Assembly: GCF_013387485.1 (NCBI RefSeq)
Contig: NZ_JABBXB010000003.1
Coordinates: forward strand, 372,001 to 436,000
Length of the DNA stretch: 64,000 nucleotides
Source: Stenotrophomonas sp. SAM-B
Lineage (GTDB): Bacteria > Pseudomonadota > Gammaproteobacteria > Xanthomonadales > Xanthomonadaceae
Direction: 5' to 3'
This document shows positions 60,165 to 64,000 of this stretch, in pieces (the first letter of the stretch is position 1; each line of letters starts with the position of its first letter). The position numbers and the translations under genes were made by a program. The notes below the pieces were generated by a model, which saw nothing but the letters and a program-made list of their open reading frames with translations, was not told the origin of the DNA and did no database searches.

Positions 60165-61682
60165 GTGACATCGATCAAGCAGGAAGACCTCATCCAGTCC
60201 ATCGCCGACGCGCTGCAGTACATTTCGTACTACCACCCGGTCGATTACATCAAGAGCCTCAACGCTGCCTACGAGCGCGAAGAGTCACCGGCCGCGAAGG
60301 AAGCGATGGCGCAGATCCTGATCAACTCGCGCATGTGTGCCGAAGGCCACCGGCCGATCTGCCAGGACACCGGCATCGTCACCGTGTTCCTGGAAATCGG
60401 CATGAACGTGCGTTGGGACGACGCCACGATGGGCGTGGAAGACATGGCCAACGAAGGCGTGCGCCGTGCCTACAACTACCCGGACAACAAGCTGCGCGCG
60501 TCGGTGCTGGCGGATCCGGCTGGCAAGCGCATCAACACCAAGGACAACACCCCGGGCGTGGTCAACGTCAAGGTCGTGCCGGGCGACACCGTCGAGGTGA
60601 TCGTGGCGGCCAAGGGCGGCGGTTCGGAAGCCAAGAGCAAGTTCGCCATGCTCAACCCGTCCGACTCGATCGTGGACTGGGTGCTCAAGACCGTGCCGAC
60701 CATGGGTGCCGGCTGGTGCCCGCCGGGCATGCTCGGGATCGGCATCGGTGGCACCGCCGAGAAGGCGATGCTGCTGGCCAAGGAGTCGCTGATGGAGCCG
60801 ATCGACATCAACGAACTGAAGGCACGTGGCGCCTCCAACCGTGCCGAAGAGCTGCGCCTGGAGCTGTTCGACAAGGTCAACGCGCTGGGCATCGGCGCGC
60901 AGGGCCTGGGTGGCCTGACCACGGTGCTGGACATCAAGGTCAAGGATTTCCCGACCCACGCCGCCAACCTGCCGGTCGCGATGATCCCGAACTGCGCGGC
61001 CACCCGCCATGCGCACTTCACCCTGGATGGCAGCGGCCCGGTGATGCTGGATCCGCCGTCGCTGGAAGACTGGCCGCAGATCACCTATGACGCCTCCAAG
61101 GGCACCCGTGTCGATCTGGACACGATCACCCCGGAGGACGTCGCCAGCTGGAAGCCGGGCCAGACGCTGCTGCTCAACGGCAAGCTGCTGACCGGCCGCG
61201 ACGCCGCGCACAAGCGCATGGTGGAAATGCTGGACAAGGGCGAGCCGCTGCCGGTCGACCTCAAGGGCCGCTTCATCTACTACGTCGGCCCGGTCGATCC
61301 GGTGCGCGACGAAGTGGTGGGCCCGGCCGGCCCGACCACCGCGACCCGCATGGACAAGTTCACCCGCCAGGTGCTGGAACAGACCGGCCTGCTGGGCATG
61401 GTCGGCAAGGCCGAGCGCGGCCCGGCGGCGATCGAGGCGATCCGTGACAACAAGTCGGCGTACCTGATGGCGGTCGGCGGCTCGGCGTACCTGGTCTCCA
61501 AGGCGATCAAGGCCGCCAAGGTGGTGGGCTTCGCCGACCTGGGCATGGAAGCGATCTACGAGTTCACCGTGCAGGACATGCCGGTGACCGTGGCGGTGGA
61601 TTCCACCGGCGAGTCCGTGCACCAGACCGGCCCGCGCGAATGGCAGGCCCGCATCGGCAAGATTCCGGTCGTCGTCGCCTGA
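60165..61682 (+). CDS. Fumarate hydratase, class I (iron-sulfur)
   Basis: A 505-residue enzyme starting with GTG at 60165 (TSIKQEDLIQSIADALQ). It has the alpha- and beta-domains of class I fumarases in one chain: RMCAEGHRPICQDTGIVTVF, GAGWCPPGMLGIGIGGTAEK and IPNCAATRH hold candidate cysteines for the [4Fe-4S] cluster, and YYVGPVDPVRDEVVGPAGPTTATRMD marks the beta-domain. It interconverts fumarate and malate in the citric acid cycle and is oxygen-sensitive. A longer in-frame start at 60063 is rejected. Confidence 0.94.
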   Translation: MTSIKQEDLIQSIADALQYISYYHPVDYIKSLNAAYEREESPAAKEAMAQILINSRMCAEGHRPICQDTGIVTVFLEIGMNVRWDDATMGVEDMANEGVRRAYNYPDNKLRASVLADPAGKRINTKDNTPGVVNVKVVPGDTVEVIVAAKGGGSEAKSKFAMLNPSDSIVDWVLKTVPTMGAGWCPPGMLGIGIGGTAEKAMLLAKESLMEPIDINELKARGASNRAEELRLELFDKVNALGIGAQGLGGLTTVLDIKVKDFPTHAANLPVAMIPNCAATRHAHFTLDGSGPVMLDPPSLEDWPQITYDASKGTRVDLDTITPEDVASWKPGQTLLLNGKLLTGRDAAHKRMVEMLDKGEPLPVDLKGRFIYYVGPVDPVRDEVVGPAGPTTATRMDKFTRQVLEQTGLLGMVGKAERGPAAIEAIRDNKSAYLMAVGGSAYLVSKAIKAAKVVGFADLGMEAIYEFTVQDMPVTVAVDSTGESVHQTGPREWQARIGKIPVVVA

Positions 61683-61712
61683 GGCCTCCGGTCGCAGTAA
61701 TGCTGGAAACGA

Positions 61713-61738
61713 AAACGGCGCCCAAGGGCGCCGTTTTT
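61713..61738. terminator. Bidirectional terminator after fumarase
   Basis: AAACGGCGCCC-AA-GGGCGCCGTTTTT: a 10-pair stem with A-run and T-run between convergent genes. Confidence 0.9.
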
Positions 61739-61783
61739 CGTGGCTGACGCGGGCAGGCACCGACCGTTGGTCGGGGCTTCCCC

Positions 61784-62419
61784 TCAGCGGCGCGCGTCCA
61801 CCAGCATGCGCACCGCCAGCGCGCCGAGCACCGTGCCCATCAGGCCGCGCTGCACCGTCTGCCAGCGCGGGCGCCCGGCCAGGAAGGTGGCGATACTGCC
61901 GGCGGCCAATACGATCAGTGCGTTGACACTGACGCTGATCGCGATCTGGACCAGGCCCAACACCACCGATTGCGCCATCACGCTGCCATGCCCGTGGGGC
62001 TGGATGAACTGCGGCAGCAGCGAGAGATACATCACGGCGATCTTGGGATTGAGCAGCGCGGTGAACAGGCCCATGCCGAACAATCTGCGCGGGCTGTCGT
62101 GGTCCAGCGTGCGCAGCTGGAACGGCGACCGTCCGCCGGGGCGCAGCGCCTGCCAGGCCAGGTGCAGCAGATACGCCGCGCCGGCGAGACGCAACACATC
62201 GTAGGCATGCGGCACTGCCATCAGCAGCGCGGTGATGCCCAGTGCCGCGCACACCAGGTACACCAGAAAACCCAGCGCGACACCGCTCAGCGAGATCAGC
62301 CCGGCAGTGCGGCCCTGGCAGATCGAGCGCGAGATCAGATAGAGCATGTTCGGCCCGGGCGTCAGCACCATGCCCAGCGAAATCAGACCGAAGGCGAGCA
62401 GGGCGGACGAATCGGGCAT
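61784..62419 (-). CDS. LysE/RhtB-family amino-acid exporter
   Basis: A 211-residue membrane protein from the ATG at 62419 (MPDSSALLAFGLISLGM). Six hydrophobic segments and the family motif LTPGPNMLYLISRSICQGRTAGLISLSGVALG, with FGMGLFTALLNPKIAVMY later, identify LysE/RhtB exporters, which expel amino acids such as homoserine, threonine or lysine. An in-frame ATG at 62524 is rejected. Substrate cannot be told from sequence. It is divergent from the glutathione S-transferase gene. Confidence 0.9.
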   Translation of the reverse strand: MPDSSALLAFGLISLGMVLTPGPNMLYLISRSICQGRTAGLISLSGVALGFLVYLVCAALGITALLMAVPHAYDVLRLAGAAYLLHLAWQALRPGGRSPFQLRTLDHDSPRRLFGMGLFTALLNPKIAVMYLSLLPQFIQPHGHGSVMAQSVVLGLVQIAISVSVNALIVLAAGSIATFLAGRPRWQTVQRGLMGTVLGALAVRMLVDARR

Positions 62420-62579
62420 GGGAGGATCCTGGGCGCGCGGCGGGGCAGAGGAAGCATTCTGCGAGCGTCCGCGGCGCAGTGGCAGAGACAGAACGCATCC
62501 CCACCGCCGGTGCTCTGTACCCATGGGATGGCACGGAGCGCGGGCGCATACTGTGCGCCTCCCTCAAGAGGCCCTGCAC

Positions 62580-63215
62580 ATGCGCACCACGCTGTATGGA
62601 TCACCGAGTACCGCCGCCCTGGTCGTCCACTGGCTGCTGCTGGAACTGCAGATAGAGCACGATCTGGTGCTGCTGGATTTCGACAAGCGCGAGCACAAGG
62701 ACGCGGCGTATCTCGCCTTGAATCCCGCCGGCCTGGTGCCGACGCTGGTGCTGGACGGGCAGGTATTGACCGAAGCGGCAGCGATCGCGCTGCATCTGGC
62801 AGACCGCCATCCGGACGCGGCCCTGCTGCCGGCCCCGGGGACCGCCGAGCGCGCCGAGGCCTACCGCTGGATGTTCTGGTGCGCCAATACCGTGCAACCG
62901 GCGTATCGGGCGTGGTTCTACCCGCAGGAAATGGCCGGCCCCGAGCACGTGGACGCGACCCGCCAGCGGGCGCGCGAGCGGTTGGAAGGCGCTTGGCAGC
63001 ATCTGGCCGAGCACCTGTCCACGCGCGGCCCGTATGTGCTGGGCGAGTCGTTGAGCGTGGTCGATTTCATGCTGGTGATGCTGATGCGCTGGTCGCGCAA
63101 CATGCCCACGCCGAGTGACACCTGGCCGGCATTGAAGGCCTACGCCGATCGCCTGAAAGCCCGCCCGGCGTTCGCCGAGGTCTACCGTCGCGAGGGCATC
63201 ACCGACTGGCGCTGA
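62580..63215 (+). CDS. Glutathione S-transferase family protein
   Basis: A 211-residue protein from the ATG at 62580 (MRTTLYGSPSTAALVVHWLL). The N-terminal thioredoxin-like domain has the Ser of YGSPSTA at the active-site position, the cis-proline GLVPTLVLDG and LTEAAAIALHLAD; the C-terminal all-helical domain includes YVLGESLSVVDFMLVML, the conserved N-capping motif. It likely conjugates or reduces electrophiles with glutathione. The next gene is convergent, six bases away. Confidence 0.92.
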   Translation: MRTTLYGSPSTAALVVHWLLLELQIEHDLVLLDFDKREHKDAAYLALNPAGLVPTLVLDGQVLTEAAAIALHLADRHPDAALLPAPGTAERAEAYRWMFWCANTVQPAYRAWFYPQEMAGPEHVDATRQRARERLEGAWQHLAEHLSTRGPYVLGESLSVVDFMLVMLMRWSRNMPTPSDTWPALKAYADRLKARPAFAEVYRREGITDWR

Positions 63216-63221
63216 GTAACG

Positions 63222-64000
63222 TCAGTCGACGTACTCGTCGAAGGTGCGACGCGCACGGAACGGCATCAGATGCTGGTTGAGCAGGCCCTTGGGCACGGTT
63301 TCCAGTTTCATGACGCCGTATTCCTTCGGCCATTGACGTTGATCGCGGGGCAGTTTGAAGGTGCCCATCAGCATGTCCACCAGCGGCAGGTGGATGGCAT
63401 AGTTGACGTCGACGTACTCCTGCTGCCGCGCGTGATGCCAGTGGTGGTAGCGCGGCAGCACCAGCAGGTACTCGAGCCACCCGAAACGGATGCCCAGGTT
63501 GGCATGCGCCAGCACCGCCTGCAGACCCACCAGGATCACGTAGGCGTTGATTGCCGGGGTCGAGAATCCGAGTATGAGCAGTGGCAGCAGCACGCAGCTG
63601 CGGGTCATGACGATCTCGACGAAATGGATGCGCGAGCCGGCCAGCCAGTCCATGTGCCGGCTGGAGTGGTGCACCGCGTGGAAGCGCCAGAGCCATGGGG
63701 TGTTGTGATACGCGCGGTGCAGCAGCGCCTGGGCCATGTCCGCGACGAATACGGCGATCAGGAACTGCAGCCATACCGGCATCGATTGGATCAGCGTCTT
63801 GAGCGCAGGAAACGCGGCCAGCCCGGCAATGGTCGAAGTCGAGGCGGTCACCAGGATCAGGATGAACTGCACGAGCACGTGGCTCATGAAGAAATAGCCG
63901 ACATCGGTACGCCAGCCCGGCCGTAGCGGCGAGAGCACGTGTTTGCCGAGGTAGCGCTCCAGCGGCACGAACACCAGCGCCGAGAAGAACAGCGACAGCA
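63222..64000 (-). CDS. Sterol desaturase/fatty-acid hydroxylase family protein (5' part cut by window edge)
   Basis: The frame stays open to the right edge, and an ATG at 63974 lies within SALVFVPLERYLG, so the true start is outside the window. At least 258 residues are present, with four or more hydrophobic segments. The di-iron histidine clusters are HRAYH, FHAVHHSS and YHHWHH, spaced as in the family. Such enzymes hydroxylate or desaturate lipids with oxygen at the membrane. Substrate is unknown. It is convergent with the glutathione S-transferase gene, with only six bases between the stops. Confidence 0.88.
   Translation of the reverse strand, partial: LSLFFSALVFVPLERYLGKHVLSPLRPGWRTDVGYFFMSHVLVQFILILVTASTSTIAGLAAFPALKTLIQSMPVWLQFLIAVFVADMAQALLHRAYHNTPWLWRFHAVHHSSRHMDWLAGSRIHFVEIVMTRSCVLLPLLILGFSTPAINAYVILVGLQAVLAHANLGIRFGWLEYLLVLPRYHHWHHARQQEYVDVNYAIHLPLVDMLMGTFKLPRDQRQWPKEYGVMKLETVPKGLLNQHLMPFRARRTFDEYVD

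Noticed and set aside
1..64000. Mobile elements, prophage genes, tRNA or rRNA genes
   Set aside because: No transposase, integrase, phage or structural RNA signature was recognised, and composition is uniform.

Overview
The window is a gene-dense, high-GC chromosomal stretch from a gammaproteobacterium of the family Xanthomonadaceae, most likely Stenotrophomonas. The reasons are the many short palindromes of the type GTAG-AGCCACGCATGGCGTGGCT (the SMAG repeat family described in Stenotrophomonas), the protein families present and the codon usage. There is no prophage, insertion sequence, CRISPR array, tRNA or rRNA gene. About 56 protein genes are supported, two of them cut by the window edges (cydA on the left, a sterol-desaturase-like gene on the right).

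Layout. 1-4.2 kb: divergent cydA and cydDC (cytochrome bd oxidase and its ABC exporter) around a perfect FNR/Anr site. 4.3-7.1 kb: a secreted S41 protease, then a DUF1294 protein coupled to a MetX-family acyltransferase. 7.2-14.0 kb: a complete cytochrome c maturation operon, ccmABCDEFGHI, on the minus strand. 14.2-16.8 kb: an aminotransferase/omega-amidase pair and a small secreted protein. 17.0-20.7 kb: scpA-scpB-rluB (condensin partners and 23S rRNA pseudouridine synthase), the last two carrying unusual tails. 21.0-21.6 kb: yciI-like and bolA.

21.7-34.9 kb is the most distinctive region: a carbohydrate-scavenging locus with a LacI-family regulator, a TonB-dependent receptor, a PF10091/GH144-like glucanase lipoprotein, a binding protein and two permeases of a sugar ABC importer without its ATPase, a 1060-residue multidomain (alpha/alpha)6 protein, and a secreted endonuclease/exonuclease/phosphatase-fold enzyme. 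Two perfect LacI-type operators (TGNAANCGNTTNCA) lie before the regulator gene and before the glucanase gene. I infer a regulon for scavenging a glucan, possibly substituted beta-1,2-glucan.

35-64 kb: rne and rluC (divergent), a ZIP transporter, a TonB-C-like lipoprotein, phhB, nfuA, a large TonB-like repetitive membrane protein, a barnase/barstar pair, sodA, a degenerate paralogue of the phosphatase-fold enzyme, a peptide transporter, a rhomboid protease, several small genes, cfa, dcp, a glutathione peroxidase, fpr behind a Fur-like palindrome, an ABC exporter, and an ECF41-type sigma factor with its partner gene, each preceded by a perfect ECF41 promoter. The window ends with class I fumarase, a LysE exporter, a glutathione S-transferase and the truncated desaturase.
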